NCBI GenBank assembly: GCA_950106755.1
Contig: OX467084.1
Span: 33,359,213-33,423,212 of the forward strand
Direction of reading: 5' to 3'
Source: Climacium dendroides
Lineage: Eukaryota > Streptophyta > Bryopsida > Hypnales > Climaciaceae
Length of the DNA: 64,000 nt
In this document: one piece after another, positions 46,591 to 57,680 of the stretch
How the letters are laid out: each line of letters starts with the position of its first letter
Numbering within the stretch: position 1 is the stretch's first letter
Program-made: the position numbers and the translations under genes
The notes under the pieces: model-generated
Database searches by the model: none
Told to the model about the DNA's origin: nothing
What the model saw: only the letters and a program-made list of their open reading frames with translations

Positions 46591-47520
46591 CCCCTAAAGG
46601 ACCAAGGCCTTATTTCTACAAAAAAAATAACTCAAAACTGCCATTTCTATAGCAAAGAGTAAAAAAAAATTTGAAAATTATTTTTTCTTCACATCCAACC
46701 ATAGGATATTATACCTTACTTGTATGTAAATGTGTGGAAAAATTTCAGAAATTTTGACCACATAGATTAAAAGATATTTGCATTTAAAGTGAAAAAAATA
46801 AATTTTTCAACACCTTGCGAGACTGGATTATTTGACTTTGAATTTTTTTAACTTAAATTTTTTGCACTATAGAGTTTTGAGCTTTAAATCATTATTGTGT
46901 GAAATTGAGTTGAGAATCTAGGGGGAAAAAATTCAAAAAAACCCTTAATTTTCATGCTTAAAAAAATTGTTAAGTAGAAGTAGGTATGAGAAAGAAGGAA
47001 AATCTAAATTATTAATATCTTTAAGATGGAATTAAAAAGTACTAATCCCAATGGTGAGATTGTTCTAGCAAACCAAAAAAATCATGTCAAATTTTTTCTG
47101 CATAAAAATGGTAAAAATTGCATTCAAAAATGAATTCTACAAGTTATTTTTTCGGGAAGATGCTCTAACTGCCCAAAAAACAAAATTGTCCATAACTTCC
47201 TCATAATAAATCCAATTGGAATGAATCAAAGCTTCCCATGTAGACAAAAATATAATCTACAGGAAAAAATTCAAAAAAAACATTACAAAATTTTTCAAGT
47301 TTTTTTTGCTGCCCGGATTGCCCCCTGTCCCCTATTTTGAGCTTATTTGGCCATAACTTTTGTTTCCAAGCATCGAATGTGAAAAAAATTATATTCCCAC
47401 AAAGCTCATCAGTTTTTCTATCTTCAAAAAATGTTTCAAAAAATCATGACAAAATTTCAGCCCATAGGTACCTGCCAAAAATCCAATTTGTCCCTTGAAG
47501 GGACAATGGTCCTTTAGGGG
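46591..47520. mobile_element. TTAA-flanked non-autonomous element (piggyBac-like), 930 bp, with matching empty site
   Basis: TTAA at 46587-46590 and 47521-47524. Ends CCCCTAAAGGACCA are identical for 14 bases in inverted orientation. The flanks left and right (GATTCAAAGTCTTA ... TTCACTTTAA and TTAAATGCGAATATCTTATAATCTAT) line up with an uninterrupted relative at about 48975-49085 (GATTCAAAGTCAGA ... TGTCACTTTAAACGCACATATCTTGCAATCTAT). That is a paralogous empty site with a single TTAA. No transposase is encoded. Confidence 0.88.
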
Positions 47521-47524
47521 TTAA

Positions 47525-49846
47525 ATGCGAATATCTTATAATCTATACAATCAAAGTTCTTAAAATTTCTTCATCACATCCATTTCAGCAATTCTAGTAT
47601 AAGATCCTACATTTAGATATTGGCAAAAAATAAAACCTAAGTATTTTGCTTTGTACAATAGAATTGGCAATTTTGAGTGTTTTTTAATGAAAAAATGACC
47701 TTGGAACTAGGGGTTCAAATTAATTGTAGATTGTATAATAATAATTTCAAATTAATAAAATATCTTTAATTTTAACATATTAAGTGCTAATTGTAATGAT
47801 TTATTGGAATTTTATTTTTCTATTTGTTCAAAATGTTTGAAAGGTCATTTTTCAAAGTAGAAAAATGATTTTTTGAGGTGAAATACACTACCATACTCAA
47901 CTATCAAGGTTGGAAATTTATGTCTAAATAATTAATTAAATTTGGAAAAATGGTTCAATAGTTGAGTTTAGATTTAACAAGATTTTTAATTTTATAAAAA
48001 AATTCCAAGAATTCAATACATTAATTATAAGAACATTAAGAGAGTAGCAAATTTATTGTTTTAAGATTTTCATGTGACCATTTGATCCATTGTGAGATTT
48101 ATATAATTATGAGCCATTTCAGGTTTCGATGTGAACCATTTTCTGATAATTCAACATTTGTAGCATTGATTTAATTGTCTTTTCAAAATAATTTTTAAAA
48201 AATCAACTTCTATTTTAAAAATATTTTTGTTGACCCTAATAGCAAGGGCGTGGTAATTCCTTCAAATTACAAATTGTTTGCACGACAAAGTCCTAAAAAT
48301 TTATATCATACAAATGTTCAAGAATCAATTTAACCCCTAAAGTCCCATTGTCCCCTCGGGGACAAATGGATTTCATATAGGCTCGTATAACCTCAAATTT
48401 TGAGGTTTTTTCTTGAATTTTTTTAAGACAGAAAAAACACAATTTTTTCAAGATAGAAAAACACATTTTTATTTAGCAATTATAATTTTTATTTCAATTA
48501 GTCCTTGGGAGCAAAGGTGATGCCACAATAAGTTCAAAATAGGGGAAACTAGGCAACAAAAAAATTCTACAAAAGCTTGAAATAACTAAAAATATATATT
48601 TTGTTTGTAAGGAAAACTTTGGTTCATTCAATTTAAATTAGTGATGTGATAGTTATAGAGCATCTTATTTTGCCAACAATCATAAAAACTTTGTAAGAAA
48701 ATAAAGTATTGGAATTGTCTTTGAACTCAATTTTCACAATTTAAAAAAAAAATCTACAAGGTTAAATATGTTTGCTAGGACATTTGACCCATGGAATTAA
48801 TGTGGACATTTCAATTTCATTTTAAAGCTATTGATAATTTAGTTTTCCTTTAATTTTGTACCTACTTCTACTTAACAATTTTTAAAGAGTGCAAATCACA
48901 TGTGTGTTTTTTAAATTTATTTTCCTAGATTTTCAAACTAAAATCTTCAATGTAATTTAAAAAAAAAATTAGAGTCTATAGTGCAAAAATCTTAAGTTCA
49001 AAAGATTCAAAGTCAGAAAATCTAGTCATAGACGTGCTCAAAAATTATTTTGTCACTTTAAACGCACATATCTTGCAATCTATGTTCTTATTCTATTCTT
49101 GTGCATAGTTTATATTGAACAATGAAGGATGTTGAGGACCCAAAGTGTCCAACGGATGACTTCACTGTTCATTGTGGAACAAAAAATGCACCTATAGTTC
49201 ATTAGTCAAAGGATTTTGTTGTAGTACTACCTTAGTTGTAGAGGTTGTGTCCTTTTATTCGTAAACACCTCCATCCTTTTTCAAATTTTGGCACATTTTT
49301 GTTTATATCTCTGTATAGAAATATCATTTACCACAATTTCATCAAACGAGTCATTAAGGAAGGTCGTCTATTCAACATTTAAGTATTCATCGTCCCAAAT
49401 ATGGACATTGGAACGCTTAAAGGTTAAACCCCAAAAGGTCTGCACTTATAGTTTGTCACACCAACTTGCATTTGGATACAATCCAATATAAGTAGGGAAA
49501 AAAAGGGACTACTATTGAATTAACCCCTCACTCATCCCCCCTAAATCATTCCATAAGTGCATCTAAAAAAAGACTTCCTATTTTGTGCTTGATTTATTTA
49601 TTTTCTACACCTCTCCTAGCTAATTTGGGGCCTTGGATTGCAAATATGAATTCAAAATTTGTAAATTTTACAAAGGAGTCAAGTCACCTTAGCTTTGAGA
49701 ATAAGACTCATGAGATTGATGCCAATTCTTCAACTTGCCGTTGCCGATGTTGTTGTTGTCTTTTCAATTACCGACCCACCATTAAGGTTGTTCTTCACAA
49801 TAAGCTCATTAAATGAGTGATTGTCACATCCATCCATTGAGTTAGG
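47525..49846. other. AT-rich repeat DNA holding the empty site and a lone TTAA-type end, no gene seen
   Basis: A TTAACCCCTAAAGTCCCATT end at 48330 starts another TTAA-type unit whose right end I could not find. The uninterrupted target at ~49046 is the empty site for the element at 46591. A candidate open frame at 49583-49816 has no family resemblance and is not called. Confidence 0.55.
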
Positions 49847-50082
49847 TTGTTTGTTTATTTGTTTTGTTTGTTATACTAGGATCTCCTAGATCATGCGTCA
49901 CTTCTAGCTGCATGCTTGGTACTGTTGGAAAGCCCTTGACAAAGAGGGGTGCACTGGGCTTTGTTTTGTGACATTTGGACTCACAGTTGAATTTTTTTTT
50001 AATTTTGACATTTTTATTGTGGATTAAAAAGTTAAAAATTTACTTTTACTTTGATCTTGACTGTGGAAACGGCACAATGCAC
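49847..50082. repeat. Copy 3 of the ~230 bp dispersed repeat
   Basis: TTGTTTGTTT run, GGATCTCCTAGAT, GCTTGGTACTGTTGGAAAGC, GTGCACTGGGCTTTG and a tail ending GGCACAATGCACAC, collinear with 12031 and 13347. As at 13572, a TA-flanked element follows directly. Confidence 0.75.
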
Positions 50083-50086
50083 ACTA

Positions 50087-50361
50087 AGGTAGGTACACCT
50101 AAATGTGCCACTGACCTTAAACCACCATCTATACTCTATACGTACATCTCTAAAACCAGTTCTGTACCTATGTCGAAGAAATGCTTTCACAACCAAACTT
50201 CGTTCCTTAATAACTTTTGCATACAGTATCCAAATGCCACGTTCTCCGGTGCGTTGGAACCTCCTTTCACTTGCCAACAAGAACATATGAAAATTCGACC
50301 AGTCTAATAATAGAAAATAGGGCTCGGTAGCAAAAAGTGGCGATTTTAGGTGTACCCACCT
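50087..50361. mobile_element. TA-flanked MITE, AGGTAGGTACACC type, 275 bp
   Basis: Ends AGGTAGGTACACCTAAA and (reverse complement) AGGTGGGTACACCTAAAA, flanked by TA at 50085-50086 and 50362-50363. This is the most complete copy of the family whose 5' half was amplified at 38440-39185. Confidence 0.85.
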
Positions 50362-50718
50362 TAGTCCTCCATGATGTTCCCAAACCTTGGGCACCGAATT
50401 GGCAAGGGGAAGCGTGTGTGAACAGAAGGATCCACAACACTTAATTATTAATCCCCACAAAATTCAATGTCCCCCAACTGCCCCCCTCTGGTGGCACTAA
50501 ATAGAATGGGCAAATGGCCTTGTAAAAAGAGCTCTGACATAGGCTCAGAACTTGACACGTGGTAGAAGTGCAATTAGAATTGTACTCCAAGGGACAGGTA
50601 CTTGGGGTACACACACACACACCCAATAAAAAATTAAATTTAAAAGGGTAGTTTCAGAGCATAATAAGTGGGCATGATCATTGATGGGTGAGGCGGCCAA
50701 TATGGGGGCCCATTAATA

Positions 50719-51201
50719 TGGTAGAGGTACCTATTCCTGATCATTTAGGGGCCACTTCACACTATGGCCGTGGGAATATAACAAATAAAATAAATAGTGT
50801 GAACTGGCCCTTAAATAGTGTGAACTGACCCTTAGCCATTTCAGCATGTTCGAGGAGAAAAACTGTGAGCTCCATCTGTGTGCAAACATAAGGATGAGGA
50901 AGAATGAAAAAAAAAATCCAAAAAAGAACGATTTTTTTTCTTCTGAGAATGAATATTTTATTTGATGTGAATGTAGATTTTTTTTATTGGGACTTATTCT
51001 GGTCTCATAGATTCACCTATTGTGGTTAGCTTTGGCACTTCTCCCCCAAAGCAAGGAGGGAAGAGAGAGAGAGAGGAGTGGACAAGAAAGTGCAAATAAA
51101 GAGTGTTTTTTTTAATGAATAGGGCATTTGAGTGTTGTCCACGATGGGTCAGTTTAAGAAGTGATGATAGAAGGGTTGTTCAAAATAGGTACTTCTACCC
51201 A
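50719..51201. mobile_element. TA-flanked MITE, 483 bp
   Basis: Ends TGGTAGAGGTACCTATTCC and (reverse complement) TGGGTAGAAGTACCTATTTTG, flanked by TA. Contains the GGCACTTCTCCCCCAAAGCAAG block shared with 45646-46029. Near 50790-50830 there is a short tandem duplication of AAATAGTGTGAACTGNCCCTTA. Confidence 0.75.
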
Positions 51202-51337
51202 TAGTGGTGAGTGGTTTGGGAAGCAACCCATTCCTAATCAACCCCCACTCTAGTAATGAAGGTTGTTGACTTTCCGTGTAAGAAGAGATGAACGGTGATA
51301 AACTATGGCATGGTTTAGGACACAATTGTGGCATATA

Positions 51338-51709
51338 AGGTAGGAGTATATGTTTTGGATAGCCCCCCCTCAACCCTAGATTTACAGGGGGGACCTATTG
51401 TCGACAATAGTTGCATGCATTATTGATTGAAAAAAATTCTCTATTTCTCCCTCCTCGTCCACTCATCTCTTTTCCCTCCTTGCTTAAGGAGAAGTGCCAT
51501 AGCTAACCATGTTAGGTGAGTCTATAAGACTAGAATGGGTCCAAATGAAAAATCCACATTTATATAGAATAAGATATTTATTCTTGAAGATTCTTTTTTC
51601 ATTCTTCCTTGTCTTTATACTTGCATATATTAAGCTCAATTTCTCAAACAAATTACTTATATCCTATAAGCTGAAATGCTTAAACTATCACAAATAGGTA
51701 CTTCTACCT
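51338..51709. mobile_element. TA-flanked MITE, inverted relative of the 45646 element, 372 bp
   Basis: Ends AGGTAGGAGTATATGTTTTGG and (reverse complement) AGGTAGAAGTACCTATTTG, TA at both sides. The block CTTAAGGAGAAGTGCCATAG is the reverse complement of the GGCACTTNTCCCNNAAGC block in the two related elements, so this copy is in the opposite orientation. Confidence 0.8.
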
Positions 51710-51713
51710 TAAT

Positions 51714-54390
51714 GATTGGCTACAAGACTCTCAATACTGCAACCAACTCTAAGTTAGAAATAGGAAGGTCTATATGATCAATATAGGTCAAATAGAATTT
51801 GTAGCTAAAAAATTCATAGTAACTATGTTTTGAGAAATAATAATTTGGAAAACTATAGAAACCTTCCTAACTCTATTTTCGTACACGGGGGAGTTTTTCC
51901 ATTGAAGAAATCCACCTTGCAGATACGTGTATTTGCTTTATGTGGTCAAAAATGGGTTGCCTCCCTTACCGTGGTATGCTCTAAAGCGCTTGTGCTTTAA
52001 AAGCAATGATGACATAGAGGCACATTTTGTTTTTTGCAGTGTACCAGTAATTTACATTTTAGGAAATATGAAACAACTTGGATTAGATGCCAATTCCATT
52101 TTTCTTCCTATGAAAATTGAATGATTTTTTTCCCAAGGAATTTAGCTTCTCCCCAAAAGCAATTAGCTTTAAAATGGTCACTTTTAGAGCAAACTATCTA
52201 AAGTGGTTTCGTATATGTTTGAATGAGTGATGGTGTATGTAGGATAATTTTTTCCAATCAACAAATAGAAAAAATGAAGATTGCACCGTTGTTGGTTAAT
52301 TTTTTTAACAAGTTTGACAGTAGAAACAAATTTAAAAAGTGTAGATTACAATCCGAACAACAAATTTTCAATCTATAAACAACCCTATTTTTTGAGGAAT
52401 GCAAAACTAAAAATTGGTTTTAGCAACCTTCACTAGGTGATGGTGTGTTATTTGTTATACACATGATAATGAAGGTGCTATGATCCTACATGATATTCCC
52501 CTCATTCATGAAAAATCCTATCTTGTGCAAATGGGGCCCTAGTCAAAAATAGGTTGCATACCTTAATAAGGATGTCCTCAATAGTCTAGTATAACTACCT
52601 TGCCAAATAAGATAAATCAATCTATTATGTGATCTAGATTTGCTATGGAGGAACCTTGGAGAAGCTATGTGTCAACTCATTGATATTGTTCAAATATTGA
52701 AGAGATTGGAAGAAACCATTTGCAATTAGCATAAAGACATTTTGACAAAAAATATTTTTTTTTTGTGATTTTTCAAAGTTTGTTGGGATGAAATTGATAA
52801 AGCATGGGTAAAACCATTCTAGTGCATCTTCTCCCCAAGTGCATTGTCACAAATGATGCTAAAAGATTGCTAAGATTGTAGTAATGGGTGGATGGCTAAT
52901 GCAAATTGGGGGTTAAGTAGATGTTGGAATTAGATGACTCACTATAATTGGTTGTTCTACCTTATGATTCTAATCTCTCATTGCTTTATAATTAGAATTA
53001 AAAATTCGTATCTTTTAGAAGTGCATCCTCAAGTACATTGAATAGGTATAATTTCAATTTTTGCATGTGCTTTTGAAGTGGTTTATTTCCATCTTCCAAT
53101 GTCTAAATTTGAGTTTTTTTTAGAGGTGCTAGCAAATCATGCTCATTTGAATTTATTTTTAGTACATAGTGTTGAAAATTCCTTTATTGTAGAGTTTTTT
53201 TTAACATTTATATTAATTATTCAAAAAGATATTGATTATGTCTTCATTCAAATTTTGTTAGATTTTTTGTAAGTTTGCAATGAGTGGAGATTTTAGGTGC
53301 TCATACCTTATACATTTTATTTATACAATATTGCTTCATACCGAGAGTTTTAAAATTGTGTAGTTTTTATATTAGTCTTCAAATCTCAATTACTTACAAC
53401 TCAATTTTATGAAGTCATGTTTACATGTTGGAGACATGTAGAGAAACATATATGCGACTACGTATTTACGTTAATATGTGGCTTACCTACAAGTCATTAT
53501 TAAAAAATTTATAACTTATTCATATGATATCCAAATACCCATATTCAAGTGAATTGGAATCTTCATTCACTTGCCAATAAGAGGCAATAAAAATTATTTA
53601 TTTATAATAATAATATATATACTTAGTGTCAATTATGGATATATTTACTTTAGGGGCTTAGGCTATAGAGCATCCCTTGTCCACTTTCCAAAACATGCCC
53701 ACTATATTGTATATAGAGGGCCTATATTGTGAATGGTGGATGAGATTGTAACTAGACAAACTCTCTCTCCTTATGTCATGGATTGATTGGAATGAGATGG
53801 CCAAATCTGTGAGGAGGGTGGTTGGCAATAAGTGGAATGGAGAGCATGTAGTCAACATCAAAGGGAATTCAAAAGGAAAAAACAATCAAATTTTGCAAGT
53901 CTACAACAAGAAGCTTCAATTGCAAGCAAATAAACTCAATTTTGTGGGGGTCATTATTCTAGCAAGTTGGATTGTAAATGGCAAGGCATCCAAAGGATGC
54001 CTAAAGTTGGTGCAAGAAAGCAGGATTTGGAGGTAGGCAAGGGATACTCTTAAGAATGCTTTTAGCGGGACTAGTATACAAACTTACCAAATATAACTCT
54101 AACTTTTCACTTCTTTATAATTAATACTTGAAAATTTTCATCATTAGAAGTGCATCCCATGTCTATAAAAAATTTAAAAATAAAATTTACAATATCTTGC
54201 AAACAGTTATTAAGGAAGCTCTAAAAATACATAATTGATTTGGGAGAAGATATACACAAAGTGAAGATGGCGGTTTAGGGTCAACAATGCATTTGGGGGA
54301 CCCACACCTTACGTTGTCGGGATGAACCCTCGCTTCGAAATTTAGAAGTTTGACCACATGTATGGTGTCATAGGCTCCATCCATTGCTAG
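51714..54390. other. AT-rich DNA with truncated MITE fragments, no gene seen
   Basis: 51714-51972 matches the right two thirds of the element at 54802-55195 (GATTGGCTACAAGACTC, GGAAGGTCT, GTCAAAAATGGGTTGCCTCC). Similar element ends occur near 52545 and 52960. No coding region is supported. Confidence 0.5.
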
Positions 54391-54394
54391 TTAA

Positions 54395-54597
54395 CCCTTA
54401 AACTTTGAGGCGGACGTTTGGCATCCAATGGATGACAAAAAATCCTTATGTGCAGCTATTCATCCTCAAAATTTTGTGTGAAAAGGAGATATCTTCTACA
54501 GTACCATACTGTGACTTCCAATAAATGTTTTTTGGATTTTTTTTTACCAATGATTCCCACGATATCAAAATGAATGATTTTCACGGTCATTTAAGGG
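54395..54597. mobile_element. TTAA-type MITE, 203 bp, right flank mutated
   Basis: TTAA at 54391-54394, left end CCCTTAAACTTTGAGG, right end ...TCATTTAAGGG followed by TAAA instead of TTAA. Internal text (GGCATCCAATGGATGACAAA, CAGCTATTCATCCTCA) matches 16646, 21617 and 25544. Confidence 0.7.
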
Positions 54598-54801
54598 TAA
54601 AAAAAATGACCTGAATGATTGGTTGAGATGAACTTTCACTGGCCAGGTGTCACCTGTAATAAAAACTCCCCTATTAAAATAAAAAAACACCGACTGTACT
54701 CAAAAATTGGTCCAGACACAATTATAGTGACACTGACTCTTGTGGCTTGAATGAGGTTGAGTTCATGAAATAATAAATTCTAAGGCATATAGAATAGAAT
54801 A

Positions 54802-55195
54802 GTAACTGACCCATTTCCAACCATCACCCCATTTCCAATCTATAGGTTCGCTTTCTTTTCATGATGTTGTGCTTTTTTTCCGCGGAGTTGTGGTGGAATT
54901 CGAGGAGCACAGTTCATGATTGGCTGGAAGGCTATCAACACTGCAACCAGCCCTGGGTCGGTTTTGCAATCAGCCTATGGTCAGAAATGGAAAGGTCTGT
55001 ATCACCATTACGGGCCAAAGAGAATCTTTCACTAAAAAAAATTTCAGAATAATTGTGTTTTGTAGAATAAAATTATGGAAAAATATACGATCCTTTTGAA
55101 CTCTATTTTAGTATGTGGGAAAAAATTTGCACTCAAAAAAATTGCGCTCCAAATATGCGTAAATGCTTAAGTGGTTGGAAATGGGTTGATTACCT
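54802..55195. mobile_element. TA-flanked MITE, CAACCCATTTCC type
   Basis: Left end GTAACTGACCCATTTCCAACC; right end reverse-complements to AGGTAATCAACCCATTTCC. TA at 54800-54801 and 55196-55197. A truncated relative is at 51714-51972. Confidence 0.65.
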
Positions 55196-55206
55196 TAACT
55201 CAACTT

Positions 55207-55304
55207 AAGGTGGGTACATCCAAAATTATGCCTTGCCTAAAATTGGCAGCCATCATCATCACTGTGTGTACATCTCTAAAATCAATATGTATGTATCAAG
55301 GCTT
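55207..55304. mobile_element. Truncated copy of the AGGTGGGTACACC MITE
   Basis: Begins AAGGTGGGTACATCCAAAAT and follows the 38440 array unit text (CATCATCATCACTGTGTGTACATC) for about 95 bases, then breaks off at a G-rich tract. Confidence 0.75.
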
Positions 55305-55336
55305 GGGGGGAGGGGCGGGGGGGGTGGGGTGGGGGT
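55305..55336 (+). repeat. G-rich tract with G-quadruplex potential
   Basis: Five or more runs of four to eight G separated by single bases (A, C, T, T) over about 30 bases. This is very unusual for the AT-rich surroundings and sits exactly at the break of the truncated element. Confidence 0.85.
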
Positions 55337-56806
55337 GAACTCTCTAGTGTCAGATTGCACCAAAAAAAATAATCTAGCTAAAAAATGCCCAAAATCTTGG
55401 ATGAAATCATAAAAAAACTTCAAATTAAAAAAAAATCTTGGATGAAATTGTCAAAAATCTTCAAATTAAAAAAAATCTTAGATGAAATCGCTAGATTGTG
55501 GATGAACACTGAATTATAGACATGTGATATGTGCTAATGTGATATTTTGTATCCAATATGTGGATAAATGTTGAAACTTGGAGCACTATTATAACATTTT
55601 ATATCACCACTTTGGCACTTCATACAAAATGAAGAAAAAAAAATCTTGGTATGTATGTGGATGAAAAGGATTTCATAACATCTATTAAAAAAAAACTTTC
55701 TAATTTTTCTAACTTTTGCATATGGTGTTCAAATACAAACGTTCTTTGGTGCATTAGAACCTCCCTCCCTTTCACTTGCCAACAAGAAAATCAATGAAAA
55801 TTATGCTACTCTAACTAGGCACAATAACAAAAATTGGTTGATGGATGACTTGATTGTTCAATGTAGAAACAAAGAATGCACCTTTTAGTCCAATAACTTG
55901 AAGCATTATTTTCCATGATTTGATTGTACTTTTTGCATCCTAAATATGTATTGCTAGGCACTGGGATTGTAATCATTAAAAAAAAGTGTACTCATATGGA
56001 CAAGGACAAACCATAAAGAAAAAAACATTTTCACATGTATTAGAACTTTGAACAATAAAAAAATGAAAAAAGTGGACTAATATTCATAGGGCAATTATAC
56101 TAGTAAGTCATTAAGGCAAGAGGTTGATAAAGTGCTTGGACTCTAAAAGCATCCACCTTATGAAAAGTATATTATTTGTAAATTTTGCTTTCACATTTCA
56201 CCAATAATTTACAAATTATGTAGACTTGGGGAAGTGGGTGATTTTAGTGACTATTGAATTTCAACTTCAAAAATTCATAACTAATTCCACAAAGCTTCCA
56301 AAAATATGAAACAATTTGGGTTAGATGCCAATTCCATTTGTTTTTCAAGGAAAATTTATTGAATTTGTTTTTCCAGAAGTTTAACCTCCCCAAATTAATT
56401 TCTAGTTCTTATATGGATGCTTTATGGATTTCTTGTCTTATAGATGTGAGCTTAAGTTATCATCATTTGAGTAAATGATGACATTGACATGTGATTTTTA
56501 ATGCTCTCAATCCCTAAAGGTGAGGGAAAGGGATCAAGGAAAATTGTCAAAAACCATCAATTTTTAGTGCATTGACTAAAATAATTTTTTTTATTGAACT
56601 TCAACCTTATCTAAAATAATATACTAGTATAGAAATGTGTGAAAAAAATTCAACTTACTTGATTGCATGGATTGAAAGATTATTAATAATGTTTTAGTGA
56701 GAAAAAAAACTTCTTAAGCACATGCATATAAAATTTAATAAACAAATATGGTCAACTTTACTTTGAATCACTCTACAATGTGAGGAGTTCAAATAAATTG
56801 ACAATG
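55337..56806. other. AT-rich DNA, no gene seen
   Basis: Contains a short tandem duplication of AAAAAAATCTTGGATGAAATCG-like text at about 55425-55500 that also resembles 38010-38040, plus more 3'-half MITE text near 55770. No open frame of note. Confidence 0.5.
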
Positions 56807-57088
56807 CACTACACTAAAATTGGTAAATAGTGTTAAGTGGTAATTAATGTTGTAGTGAACTGGATCATAGCCTTAACTTATTATATTACCATTCCAACTT
56901 CTATATTTTGTTCCCATTTAACACTAAATGCACTCTTGTAGAAATGTTGAAATGACTAAATTTTACTATAGAGCTAAAATAGTGTTAGAATGGGTAAATA
57001 ATGTTCTAACACTAACCTTGCAAATCACAATTAATGTTATTGTTGACAATTAGTGTAGCCAACACAATTTACCAATTTTAGTGTAGTC
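56807..57088. mobile_element. 282 bp MITE with CACTACACTAAAATTGG ends
   Basis: Left end CACTACACTAAAATTGGTAA; right end reverse-complements to GACTACACTAAAATTGGTAA. The ~28 bp inverted ends continue into subterminal matches around AGTGTT and AACACT. Flanks ATG and ATT differ by one base, so a 3 bp CACTA-type target duplication is possible but not shown. It lies about 600 bases beyond the 3' end of the CobW gene. Confidence 0.65.
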
Positions 57089-57680
57089 ATTTTTTGATGA
57101 TTTCTTGTGCAATGACTAAATTTTTAATCCAAAATCATAGAGCCAAATAGCAAACCAGCCTAACTTAATACGGTACAGCACCATTTATCTATGAACGTTG
57201 ATCATTTTAGCACTCAAATCATGCTGCAATGTGAAACCGCCAAGATAATTAACTTTGAAAGTTTAACATTTCAGCACTCAAATGACGCTGACCGATAGAT
57301 AGTGGCAGTTTTTAACAGTTATAACTTAAATCCCATATACTTGCACAACATCAGTTTGGATTGTTGAGTACTAAATATATTTTTACAAAAATCAACATGA
57401 AAAGCAAACATTTTGGCATTAAAAAACTGCAGACAGCCGATAAAGTTGACTTAGAAATCAAAAAATTTGTCTTTACTGTCACATTCGCAAAAATTCTGAG
57501 TTCAAAGTGAGATACTGCTACTTCAGCACAAAGAACAGTCCTGTTCAGAGAGACTGCTGTAGTTGCTGCTGACTCGTTTCCACTTCCCACTCAAACTACG
57601 TATGTTCACTCTGGTGTCCAAGATTTAAATGTACGTTCAGTATGCAGGAAGCTGACTGCCTAATCTATTCCGCTTCCAAT

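Noticed and set aside
49583..49816. 77-codon frame with a CRCRCCCC-like Cys cluster
   Set aside because: The Cys run comes from a TGTTGTTGTTGT-like tract; no conserved spacing of a metal-binding domain and no splice partners.
49975..50460. Open frames of 110 and 142 codons on opposite strands
   Set aside because: Both overlap the dispersed repeat and the TA-flanked MITE; no protein family resemblance.
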